Below are positions 1 through 11,483 of a stretch of 64,000 bases of DNA, piece by piece. The notes under the pieces were generated by a model. It saw only the letters and a program-made list of their open reading frames with translations, was not told where the DNA came from and did not search any database. The DNA comes from Linepithema humile (Eukaryota; Arthropoda; Insecta; Hymenoptera; Formicidae). Each line of letters opens with the position of its first letter. Within the stretch, counting starts at the first letter, position 1. Both the position numbers and the translations under genes were made by a program. Where the stretch lies: the NCBI RefSeq assembly GCF_040581485.1, contig NC_090134.1, positions 1,302,001 to 1,366,000 on the forward strand, written 5' to 3'.

Positions 1-1297
1 GAGTCGATCGACAAAGGTGTCAGACGCGATGACGATTTTATTGACACGAGTCGTATCGTTTTTCTTGCGGAACTGCAACTGAAATCGGGGGCGGTCTTCG
101 AGGCGCCGCCGCGAGATCTTTTATCCGATGGTGTCAAATATCACGAGGGTAAATAGCCCGGGGCGCGGCTCTCTTTGTCCAGCGCGAGTTATAGTACCGA
201 GTGGAGAGGATACGCGCCACGCTGTAATTCACCTTGAGCCTCTGAGAGACGAGATTGCCGGCTGGAGAATCAACTCTTCGCGGTCGTCTATTTCGGTTTA
301 GGAAGAAAGGACTGTGGAGCGTGCGACAGGAAAAAAGGCGGATTTCTTTAGCAAATATACTGCATGCGCATTCGCGAAACTCTCACCGGCAATCGTTACT
401 TTTAATAATGCGTACTCGCGCTCGTCTCCGGCGACGTTTCGCGACTTTCAGTCGTCGCGCATTGATGACACGACGGCTTTACGATTCGCGATAGTTCTCT
501 TCTCAATCAAAATAGTGGACGAAAAATGTCGGCGATAATATTATTACATATCGAACGACCACAAATTCATGTCACGTTTGGTTTATCTATAATTGACTGT
601 CTCGAGATGGAGATTCTTTCGCATACACTTCTGCACCAGTCGATGTGATCACTGGAGGATTAGCGGGAGACAGTAATTTGACAGTTAACATTTGTTTCTC
701 ACGTAAATGGATTACAATTTACATATTCGCGTTACGTGCGAGCAGCGTAAGCTGCGAAGCGCTTGTCGCTCGACGATGTAAAAGAAGAACAAGACACTAA
801 CGTGACTCTCGCTGATTAATGACACGTGACTAATATGGTTATAAATTGATAAAGAATCAAACTTATTAATTCGTTCATTATAACGATGATAATCTGAAAG
901 TGATTTATTTTGAGCGATAACCCTATTATGTTGGGCCACAGATTTGCATCTCTTGTTTTATTTACATATTTGCATATATATCTAAAATATATGTTTGACG
1001 TGCAATTTGAATGAATGGTTGTGCTAAACGCCCGTAAAGTGGGACACGCGTCAGGGAAATTTTTAAATCGGGCACGCGATCCTGCGTGAGGTTTGTGCGT
1101 GTTTTCGCCCGTATCAAGTGATACGGCTACGTTACATTAACGTGTGTTACGCAAAAGTCGCCCCGGTGGCCCCTATGTCAACGATCCGTCGCGTGTCGCT
1201 TATGAAAGCACCGTGAGTACATTTATACATGTAGGTAAACGAAGCAAACATTAGCTTCATATGGGAAGTTCAAGTCTTAATAAAAATCTTTCTTCCG
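1..1297. other. 5' flank without recognised gene
   Basis: Mixed CpG-containing and AT-rich sequence. Short open frames (255-494, 314-538, 712-939) have Arg/Ser-rich translations without family resemblance or consistent splice sites. An exon of an upstream gene cannot be excluded, but I see nothing to support one. Confidence 0.4.
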
Positions 1298-1831
1298 CAG
1301 TGTAAAAAGATTTCGGTAAATTTACACGAATAATGGATGTAAACATGATTAAAAACGGAGACACACGGAGAATTATGTAACTTTGCAAAAATTATATAAT
1401 TTTTTTACTTTTTATTGCGTAATATTTATTGTCTTTATTTTTTAGAAGAATCTTTTGTCATATCAAGAGAATTACTCGAGTAAATATTACGCAAAATAAT
1501 GGTAATATTCTACAAATTATAGTTAAGTAAATAATTTATTATTTTACATTTATATATTATTTTTACGTAAATAAAATAAGTTTACGATTGTATGTGTGAT
1601 CCGATTGGCTCGCTTGCGGTGCGTCATAAATTTAAAATTAGAAACTGTTCTCGAACTATTGATGCAAGGCATAATAACTGCAAAGTTACTTGTGCAATCC
1701 GTTTCGTCACATCATTGGAAATTAATTATACCCGCAAGCTGCAAATTACGTGTAGAAAATTACACCTGTAGTCGATTTTAAAATTATCAAGCAATAGTTG
1801 TAATTGTACACTAATTTTTTAATTATTGTGT
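1298..1831 (+). repeat. Dispersed AT-rich repeat, copy 1 (MITE-like)
   Basis: This copy starts near CAGTGTAAAAAGATTTCGG and matches copies at 18794 and 21293 in order. Shared blocks include a TAAATTTACACGAATAATGGA-like head, an AAAACGGAGA block, the GAAGAATCTTTTGT block shared with copy 2, a GATCCGATTGGCTCGCTTGCG-like block (CAATCCGTTTGGCTCACTTGCG-like in copy 2), ACTGTTCT, ATTGATGCAAG, GCAATCCGTTTCGTCACA and an ATTAATT...CCCGCAAGCT block. The right end (TAATTTTTTAATTATTGTG) is a worn version of the terminal repeat seen in copy 3. No coding capacity is visible. Interpreted as a non-autonomous DNA transposon; superfamily not assigned. Confidence 0.7.
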
Positions 1832-4779
1832 TTGCCGCCATCTTGTACGCGTACAACATCGCCCAGTAAGAAAATGTGTGTTTTGCATGAATCGCGAGAT
1901 ATGTTTACGACGGATACACTTTACGGTAATGCACGCCGGCTCTTCGATTTTTATCTATGAACGCCGACTTTTTAAAGTTTTCCCGCGAAACGGGATCGAG
2001 AATCTAGCTTTCGTGATGTTACCGGACGATGCTGGCGGATTAATCTTTTTGCTTGAAACTTATTTTTACGTAGTGTCCGAAACTTTGATTCTCGGGAAAC
2101 CCGGTAAAAGGAAACGCTTTAAAAGTCTACGTTTGGTCACTGGAAAGTATCATCAAGAAATTAGATGTAGACGTAAAAATTAAGTATAGTGGGTACTTTT
2201 TTGTCACTTTACTGATTTCATCTCGTGAATTTTTGCGCAGAGATAAATTATTCGCAGGGACTTGCCTCGGTTAATGCTTGGCGAGATCCGTTTCACCGAT
2301 TCGCATGCGCACGGAAATGCGTGCCTTATCACAATGGGAAAAGTTTTGTCCGCGAGTTCGTCGGTGTGTCTCTCCGCAGGGAAAACTTCGATTGGATTAA
2401 TACAATGTCAAGAGCAGGTTGCGGATTCTTTCTTTCGCTAACAGGTTTTCAGTTGCTTTTCTCGTTCTTCTTGCCGTTCCGTTAGGTTAAATAACAACGT
2501 GCGAACTTTTGTAGAATAGAAAACGAGTGTTCTTTAAAGGCTTGTAATTAAAGCAGACTTTACTTGCGCGAGAATAACGGAGTATTTTTCTGCTGGAGTT
2601 CCTCTTATCCGTATGCCCGGTTGTGCTCAAGTGTTTACGTGCGTGCGCTCGCAAGGCGTTGTGCAATTAGCGAAATCGTTAATCGATGGCTTAGGAATTT
2701 CCATGATGTTTGCTGACTCTCGGAAAGCGAAATCATCATTAGCGAGTAACATCGTGAGCATTAATATTAATATTCGGCGGTCGCTTCGATTGCGGAGTGC
2801 GCAGTCAATCGTTTGTCAATATTTACTTTAACATATTACCCCTCCGGATGCATCTCGTTATTTGCCGGCGACCGTGCGGAGGGCAATCCGAAATCGATCG
2901 CTTATACAGACGTTTTGCGAATCGATATATCTGTATTCCGACGTACAGTATGCCGCAGTGAAATTTCGCGCACTTTCGCCTAATCGCGCAAGTGGCTGGC
3001 AGCCGCACGAAGGTGAATAACGGATGAGCGCGTAATTAATCATTTTTTAATCACAAACAAAAGTTATAAAGGATTTTTGACGAATCACGCGTTACACGCT
3101 GAGCGAGCAGAAAAGCCGTCCTTGCTATTGATTCTCTCGTCTTTTCACGTGTGTCCTGTGTATATTTCAATGCCATGCAAACGGAATAGCCGACTCTGCG
3201 GCTTGAAAGTGAAGACAGGGGAGAGAAGCATCACGCGCGTTTACGCGCAAGATATTTGTCTTTCTACTTCCGCGCCGCAGAATGACGTCGTCTGCTTGTT
3301 TCCGGATATTCCGAGAGTTCGCAATAGTCCGCCGCATTCCGTCTTGCTTTCGTACCTTGATGATGAGTTACACGCATTTTGAGGAAGCATCGCGTTTGCA
3401 TTGCGGATTTCGGTCGATTATGCGAAACGACGGACTTGTCGTTTGCATAATTTGCATAGTAATATCGATAAATAAGTAATCGCGCCGAGACGGCGGTCAC
3501 TTTACGACGGACACGAGCCGTCTCCGGGGTTGAAGTTAGATGGAGTCAGTTTCCCGAGCGGTACGTCCAACTTTGGGACAGCCTAATTAAACTATACTTA
3601 ATTATAATTCCTCCGAATACACCGTGCGTTTCGGCCGTGAGCACCGACTGGGGAGGCCGTCATAAATTTAGTTTTTAATTAAAAACATTTTGTTGATATG
3701 ATCGAACGATTAATCATCCTGTGTAAATTTTTTTTAAACGCCAAAATATTTGTCTTTCCCTCTTTGCGACGTGGAATTGATCGACAAAGTCAATTCCGGG
3801 ATATGAAATCTAGTGATTATTTTATCGCAGATCGCTATTTCTCTATCTTTGTCATTAATTATGTCTATATTATTATTTTGATATTTGGATCCTATTTTTA
3901 TATTATAGAATTTACTATTTGCTATTTTGCACAATTAACAGTAATTAGAGGCTATTCACGTCGAGCGTGTCTTTATTCGGTTACTGTCCGTCTCTGCGTA
4001 TTCTCAGTTCGCGTTGACATTCTACTCGTTCTCGGTTAGATTAATCGTGAATTGGATCTCTGCTATATCTCTGACGTAGACACACGTCAAGCATTTCTGT
4101 TCGGCGGTCCGGCTAGAATATCCCTCCGAAATCAGCAAGCCAGCGAGCCGGATGATTTGGATTCAGCATAAGTTACCGCCCGGTGGATATGCCTTAATTT
4201 TCGCGAGTGTGTCACACAACACGCAGAAATGTCTTCTGACATCAAAGGTGCAATGTCTGCGCCTCATCGGTTCTGAATGCGGAAACAAGATTATCGTAGA
4301 ATAGAGATTATCGGATTCTGTTTCTGAAATATTTCCTTTATATCTGTCAATCAAAATTTTGGTCGCCGATTTTATTGCGAGTAAAAGAAAATTGCATATA
4401 TTGTATATTTAAATCAAAGATGAGCTTGTACATTATTTTTATAAGATATAAGAATTTTTGACATCGAGTATTGCTTTCTCTAAAAAAAGCTACATAATAT
4501 TGCGTAACATTGACATTAACGTTTACAATAAATGTTGGATCGGAAAGATTAAAAAAGATAAATAATTATTCTTCTCATTACGAAAAATCACTTGCTTTTA
4601 ATAATGAAAGAAAGACACGAATAAACTGGCGACGTAAAGAAGTGGGAAGAGAAAAAATAAATCTCTTTTTGCCGTTTCAAAATTGACGTTTAAAATATTA
4701 ATGATTGTGTAATGGCAATTTTTAGATTAGGAAAAATACAAGTTAATTATTGATAATTATGCACTTCTCGGAATTCATC
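1832..4779. other. 5' flank without recognised gene
   Basis: AT-rich sequence with moderate CpG islands. Open frames such as 1878-2183, 2225-2485, 3077-3382 and 3698-4039 encode peptides without family resemblance, and no consistent exon chain could be built from them. A short palindrome (GTTTTTAATTAAAAAC) lies near 3671. I see no RNA gene. Confidence 0.4.
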
Positions 4780-5602
4780 CTTCGCCGAACTGGTCGGTGT
4801 TGCGGCGGCCCGCTGATCTAGCGACGATGGTGGTGGCGGTGATAGTGGTGGTGGCAATAGGAAGGGGAAGTCGACGCGCGCGACCATGTGCTCGCGTCGT
4901 AGACGCTCGATCGGCGCGATCAGTCGACGCCGCGCGCTCGTACCGGTTACGTTTTGTTGGGTGTTGTCTCTTCGCACTTGGCGAATTGCGTACATCGATA
5001 ACACGAGCGAGACACGTCCCACCCTCGTATTCCACACAGTGTGTGTCTGTGTGTGCGTGTGCGTGAGACTCGCACACACGGTGTGTGGCACGTGTGTGTC
5101 ACGTTTTCTCCCCTCTCTCCCCCTCCCGCACACTTATTCTAATGCGCCTATCTCGGCGCGCGATGACGACGGCAATCGCGCGTAATCGGTTCTCGCATTC
5201 TTTGCGTGTGTGACGTGTCTTTTCCGCCGGGAGGAAAGCCATCGCGTGGAACAAGCGCTTTTCCTCAGCGAAAAGACAGTACTGCCGGAGCACGGTGGCA
5301 AACAGTCTTCTCGGAAAATGCCAAGGTGATTCTCTCTCTGCCGCTTCCCCTGCCTTCGTCCGCCCCGTCCCATCTTCTCGGCGCCTCGAGGAAAAACAAT
5401 CGTCTCGTGGGAGTCGTCCGCGCGATAAGAGCGTGTATTTTTCTCGCGTCGGATCCTGCCGCAGGCTCGCGTGTCGCGGCCTGTTTTCCTGGATCTCTCC
5501 GCTCCCCCGATCGGTCGACACAAAGTGAAATCGCGAGATCCGCACGCTGGAGCGTGATCCTCAATCGCTTCCAACACGCTTTCCGATCGCGGTTGAGTCA
5601 GG
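4780..5602 (+). promoter_or_regulatory. CpG-rich block upstream of the start codon, probable promoter/5'UTR
   Basis: The sequence changes from AT-rich (before about 4740) to strongly CpG-dense here, directly before the start codon. It includes a GT/CA-rich segment at about 5036-5104 with alternating TG and CA runs, and pyrimidine-rich tracts at 5101-5130 and 5330-5375. No convincing TATA box or initiator was picked out, and the transcription start is unknown. Several overlapping long open frames on both strands (for example 5206-5931 + and 5099-5545 -) are stop-poor by-products of the GC content. Location immediately 5' of the first coding exon is the main reason for the call. Confidence 0.35.
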
Positions 5603-5755
5603 ATGCATCACACGGCGCCGTGGTACCTGCCCTGGGGTCTGAAACTGGTGCCGTTGCCGATTCCACCGGGACATCCGGCACCGGGCATCCCGAATCCCGC
5701 CGGTCTCCACCTGCTGGCACCTTTGCCGGGAATTTACGCACCGGAACCGCACAAG
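5603..5755 (+). CDS. RPUSD2: First coding exon of RPUSD2/RluA-like pseudouridine synthase gene
   Basis: This exon supplies 51 codons starting at ATG 5603. An in-frame TGA at 5594-5596 lies three codons upstream, so this is the first possible Met in the frame. The exon ends in AAG followed by the donor GTAAG (5756-5760), in phase 0. The peptide begins MHHTAPWYLPWGLKLVPLP and is rich in Pro, Gly and Leu, with repeated PxPG/IP units and almost no charge. It looks like a disordered leader rather than a folded domain or a classical Arg-rich mitochondrial presequence. It is joined to this gene because its phase and strand fit the next two exons and no competing exon is visible; no homology for this segment is recognised. 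It could instead be one of several alternative first exons, since the family's N-termini vary greatly. Confidence 0.6.
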
Positions 5756-8041
5756 GTAAGCCGCCGAGTCTCTCGTATCTCGTGCAAAAGCATCTTCCTC
5801 CGCAATTTCGCCACCGGTATTTTCTCGCGAAACGCTTAATCCCCGCCACAGAATGGAAAAATGTTCCGCAGGAACACGATGATATTGACGAAAAATTACT
5901 GCAATGTGCGCGCGGAAATCGAGTTAAGTGAGCTGCGGAAGTTGGAAATTGATTTCGGATCCCGAGAACGAAACTTTGAAGTTCAAATGAGATACATCAT
6001 GTTTCGCATTCAGACCGCAAAGTTTTAATTTTACTTGAATTTACGGGGGGTTCAAAGTTGGTTATCGCGAAGTAAGCGCGTTTCATTCTCTTCATTATCG
6101 CCGGACGGGAGGAGCTTTCGTGCTTTTCGAGCAAAGGCTCCGTTCATCGGGCTACGCCGAAGTCGTAGTAATTGAAAAGTTGCGATGCTGTTTCGCGAGA
6201 CCAGAGTCGTCCTTTTGCTTTCGCGAAATCACTCGCGAAAGACGGCGGCATTTCGAGTGGCTTCGTCCGTCAATAAGAACACTTTTGGTTCGCGATTTAT
6301 TTATATCCGACCGATGCCCGAATCGGTGGAAGTAGGCCGTTTAGGAATAATGATCGCTGATAGAGCGGGTTACGGGCAATTGCATCAAGTATTATACGCG
6401 GTGACGTGAGCAGCAGATGTGCTGCGGTCTTATTTCTTCATGAATCACGCTGTCTTGCAATCGGAGCATCAAGTTATCTTTTCAGTCGCAGTGAAGTGTA
6501 GAATCGTAAACGATATATAATCTTGATTTAATTGACGAATGACATGTGATTTTGAAACAGTGTCTTGCATCCAAGCGTCTTAAATATATTTCTATTATGT
6601 GTGTTGAAAAATTTATAATTTTCTCTGCATTTTAATCGCGTAAAGCACAAGATATTGTTAAATTTGCAATATCCAAATTAAATTAAATTAAATTTGCCAA
6701 ATAATCCAAACGCGGACTCCGCGGAAAATGTTTCGTGAAGAAAAAGTTGCTTGAGAATGTCAAAAAATGGAAAAACCCTAATGGAAAGTGCACGTCGAAA
6801 TTAGATATGCCATAGCGTGCAGACGCTTCGTATGTATTATTACAATTGTTAATAACGTATATCGCGGCACAGAGGAGCGAGTCTACCTATTTATAAATAA
6901 TTAGATCTGTCTGCGTGCCAAATCCGATCCAGTTATCTGGTCTGTTTGTCCTTAGCGCGCTTCTATTCTAGGTAAAATCTAAATAGTCTACGCATACGAG
7001 GGCGAATGCATCTAAAATAACCTGCAGAATGCTCGCGTCGCGTGTATTAGAGATAGCATGACGAGTATTCATACTGGCCGCCGTCGCCGCGCCGTCCGCG
7101 ACGAGGAGTCAGCAACCCTGGCACCAAAGATCCATGGAATCCGAATTAACTTGGGGAACCGCGCGAGAACGATAACGTACGCGATAGCGGTCGCTGAATA
7201 TTTTACGCCGCGCCGTGAATTATGATGCGATATCCGGGTTGGGGGCGGGAGAGGAGGGGAGGGAGAGGGGCAAAAATTGGCCCGGCGCTGTTGGTGTGTC
7301 GATAAGCGAGCGAGAGTCAATTTGTGCGCGACCGCCTCCATCAAGTTTTATGACAAATGAAGACATGTTCTGCCTTCATCGTTCCGTCCGTTACTTATCC
7401 AACAGTTTTGGGAGGAAAAGAAGGAAAGCTAAATCACGGAATCGAGTTCTATAATAAGAAACATGAAGCTTCTGGGACGACTTGATTCTCGGAGCACTCC
7501 CGCGCGCGCTTCATCAAACTCGATATAACTATGTACATAAATCTCTCTCCACGCGTTCGACGCGTACTAATAGCCTCTTAATGCCGTCGCACTTAAAACG
7601 TGTTTTATTAATGCGTCGGATCGATCTTGAGCGCGGGGATGGTGCACTTTTTCTTCCGCGCTGCGCTTCAGATCAACCGGTATGACATGTTATCGCTTGG
7701 AAAAATTTTGACCTTACTCGAAGCTCACCGGAACGGAGTGCTTTTCTGCAGTTTTCGCATAAAGAAGGGAAATAATTTTTTAACGCGCGGCGTTTACAGC
7801 ACTACTAGCCCGAGGTCAAATAATAATAAAGATGCTTGCGACTAAGAAAAAGAGCTCGTCGCGACGTCCGTGCGCGAGGTAATGAAATTACCGAGGGCAA
7901 AGGTTAGCCTCCTCCTCGTCTTCTTACCCTCTGCGACTCTTTCGTCTCTCTCAGGTCTCGTCTGTCGGGTGGAAACCGCCGGTGGGAACCCGGTGGCGCT
8001 CTCCTGAAAATTCGTATCGAGCAAGTACCGTCGCCGTCGCC

Positions 8042-8083
8042 GTCGTTGGAGCGCTCCGGCAACGGCGGATACGCTCCAACGAC
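8042..8083. repeat. Perfect 12-bp stem hairpin
   Basis: GTCGTTGGAGCG (8042-8053) pairs exactly with CGCTCCAACGAC (8072-8083) around an 18-nt GC-rich loop. It follows a GTCGCC trinucleotide-like run at 8028-8041. Too short for a typical microRNA precursor; could be a DNA or RNA structural site or chance in GC-rich sequence. Confidence 0.45.
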
Positions 8084-9097
8084 ACGGTAAACGTTTCCCG
8101 AGTGCATACCTATAATTTGACGAGCACTTCGCCGTCACTTCGCCGTATTCGCATTTGCGGCGGCGCTTTTCCGAAGCGACGCGCGCGCGAGCTCTCGCCC
8201 ACTCCGCCTTCCGGAGAGAGCGCGGCATTATCGTAATTCGTGGGGTATAAAGTTCTCTGTATAAAGAAATGGGAAAGGACGTTGCGAGGCGATCATGCGA
8301 TAACATCGATGGACTATTCAAAGTTTAACTATAGAGACTTTTCGAGCCGTGCATTGCAAAATTGCTAATTGGAGCCGAACAAGATTTTTGTCAGGAAAAT
8401 GTGGATGGATGGTCGACGAGTTCGTATTTCGAATGACATTTTCGGCGCATCTTGTTACCGTATCTCGCATGGGCCCGCGATAATCTATCGATCGCGCAGG
8501 GTACGTTTTCTATCTTTCGGGAGATCGCATGTTGCCGGAATAAAGGTTGCAGCCGAAAACGGCCGCCGGACGTGCCGTTACGTCGACGAGATATACGCTC
8601 GCGTGCACCTTGGACGCCAAGTCGCCTGCATATACGCGAGAAGTGTACACACTTTACGAGCAAACAGGTGCGCGGCGCCTTCGACCGACCGGTCCGGTGA
8701 TTCGTTTTCCACGTGGAGGAAATCTAACGCTCGATCGACCGCATTAATTCGATGTTCCTTGCGAGCGCTTTCGGACCGTTGTCTCGCCAAATTTTCCGGT
8801 GATACTGTCCGAAAAGAAATAGGGACATTAACAATACGATGTCATTGAACTACCGGTACTTTTCATTCCGACACTGCAATGCTTCGTCGATAATTTTTTT
8901 TTTTTGCACGATATCAGCAATTTTGATTTCGCACATTTTTCTCTTTTCATTTGACTTTATTTAATTCGACTGTCGACATGTCCGTGATCGACATGTTGCC
9001 TTCGTGCTTGAGCGCGTAGTGTGAATCAATCTGTCCCGAGCCATTTTTTTATTACCTCATTGATTTAATAGCCAGGACTGTTTGTTTGATCTGAAGT

Positions 9098-9385
9098 ATT
9101 TATTTTATCAGAAACTATAGAATTGTTAGAAACAAAGCCGAAACTTTCAGTTTTCATAAAATGATACATCTGCCGAGCAAGAACTTTTGCTAATAGTCAT
9201 AAGATTGCGGTGAGTGAGAACTTTTGAATCCATAAAAGTACTCAGACGCATCTCAGTTTTTCCGAATCACTTGTTCCGATTCACTAGAATTATTCGTCTA
9301 TAGAACTATTTATTTTATCTATCTATGTGAAACTACAGAATTATTAAAAATGAAACCAAAACTCATTAGTTAAAGTTTGCAAGAT
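9098..9385. repeat. Pair of diverged direct repeats, about 85 bp each
   Basis: The segment 9098-9180 (TATTTATTTTATCAGAAACT...) recurs at 9306-9398 (TATTTATTTTATCTATCTAT...) in the same orientation, sharing GAAACTAYAGAATT and similar blocks to the end. The spacing is about 208 bp. The second copy has a small ATCT-type insertion. No coding potential is apparent. Confidence 0.45.
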
Positions 9386-11448
9386 ATGATATATCAACTT
9401 TACATCGATAAAGTGTCTGTGTGTGTCCAACTGCATTACAACAGTTGGACAGCAGTCGATCATTGTGCGCCAATAACTGAAATAAATACATTTGGTTTTC
9501 TCGTTGATTGCGGAACAAATTTTATAGAATATCGACATTTATTTATTTATTGCCACTGGACACTGTTGATAATCGAGATAATGCCGAATTGGGTGATTCA
9601 CATATTTCAACTTGGCGTATATCTTGAAATATTTTGAATTGAAAATGGATAAATTCCCGTAGCGGCTCATCGATTTGCAATTTGTTTATTTGCCGTTATT
9701 ACGTGTTGACAGTATCGCGCTCAATGCTTGTTCTTACGCGCAAAATAACAGGTTTCAAATTGTTATCTTCGCATTAGTGTTGATTATGTGATCGATGTTA
9801 CATAAGCTCGTCTATTAGTTTCTACGGAATGTCTGGTAAAGCGTGTACATGAAGCTTACCGTTCTTGGGAGAAGTTGAAATCGAGTTTCTCCGAGCGAAG
9901 TTTTAATTCGAAGTCGTTTTCATAACTTCTATATTTTCAACGCTGGACATCTTGGTTATTAATAAGTCTCAGATTAAAGTTTTCTTAAGATGGATATTAA
10001 ACGACGGAATGTTCACATTAAATGTCCAGTTGCGCAGTTGAACTCGCGAGAGTTCTTTTATTTCTTCAGCTCGGATAATTCAATTGGTCAAGCTTCCGAT
10101 TAAATTCTCACCAAGATCAAATTACGGCAGCTATGTGTTATGTATCTCTGCGAAAACGTTTCCGATTGCAATAATTCCGCTTTTCGTCAAGCTGTTTTAT
10201 TACGGACATTCGGATAAATCTTGAACCGATCGGAATGAGATTCCGACATCTCGAAAGCAAGTAGAAAGTCCATTATGATCAGATTAAATATTGACGTTCA
10301 CGCAATTTTAGGGTTACTTTTATATTTTCAATAATTTATGAAAAATTACTTTAAAAAAAATTTATATCAGAACGCTTAGACTTTAATTAAGTTTTCACGA
10401 TGGCAAAAATGCAAAATATTTAAAATTTTTTTACCATAATTATATTTGTTATTTTGCATTTTTATTTATTGCAAGTCAATTTTAACGAAATTTATAACAA
10501 TTTAGCAACACGGACGAAATCGCGATCAGACTCGTAAAAGTTACATAATAGCTGGCAACATGTAAATTGTTTGGCGAACTATTTTCTTAAATAAATGCGC
10601 ATTCCGCTAATTTCACGGGCCATATATCGAGCATTAAATGTCGATAAATTCTCGTGTTCGCGCAGCAGATTCTGTCAATTAGATCCTCCATCGCGTTAAA
10701 CGGCGAAGCCGCAGCGGCCATATACGCGCGCGAGACACGATGGCACATCCGCACCATTAATTCGCAATCTATTTATTTACCGCGATCGAGCGCGCGCGCA
10801 ACGCGGTGTTTGATCTTCGCGCTTATATGCATGACAATACCGTCGCTCGTTCTCGGCGCGTTCGCGATAAATGCGCTTCTCCGCGCACTCGACGCGCCGC
10901 CGCGATAGGTACGGGAGCCTGCGGTTATTCCGGGCGCTCAATTATCTCCGCACAATGAGTCGAACACAACCGGAGTGTCGCGGCTCAGCTCCGTTTTTAC
11001 CAATTCGCATCGGCTAAATTTAATTCTTCGGAAAATTTAATGAAACGTAAATTTAATTAAGTGCTTACAGAAATTTAAAAGCTTCTACATAATTTTCATG
11101 CAAGATAGATACGCGCACACATACACACGTGCCGTGCTCTTAGGTTCCCTTAAATTTATGAAGGAAACTCTTAAACTGTGCTGGAAATTCTCGATTAAAT
11201 TAAATTCGTTAAATTTTGCTGCAAACTGAATTTAGCCAAGCCAAAATCCCAAAACAGATTTACAGAGTAAAGATCAAAGAGAATTTTTGATATTGCAAAT
11301 AGTTTCCGTGGATACGAGCCCGTTACATTTTTTGCGATGTCGAACGAGGGATTGCGAATGAGCGTAAAAGGGAAGGAAAATGGAGGAAAATAGAGAGAGG
11401 GAGCGGGAAGTAATGGGTCGAGAGAGAAAAAAATTTGGGAAATAGAGC

Positions 11449-11483
11449 GAGCGAGAGAGAGAGAAAGAGAGAGAAAGAGAGAG
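11449..11483. repeat. GA-rich simple repeat
   Basis: GAGAGA units with AAAG interruptions on the + strand, inside a purine-rich stretch from about 11370. The opposite strand reads as an open Ser/Leu/Phe frame, which is an artefact. Confidence 0.85.

Noticed and set aside
5206..5931. Longest open frame (241 codons, +) over the first exon
   Set aside because: It is in a different frame from the spliced exon, is Arg/Ser/Pro-rich, and runs through the good donor at 5756. GC-rich DNA with few stops explains it.
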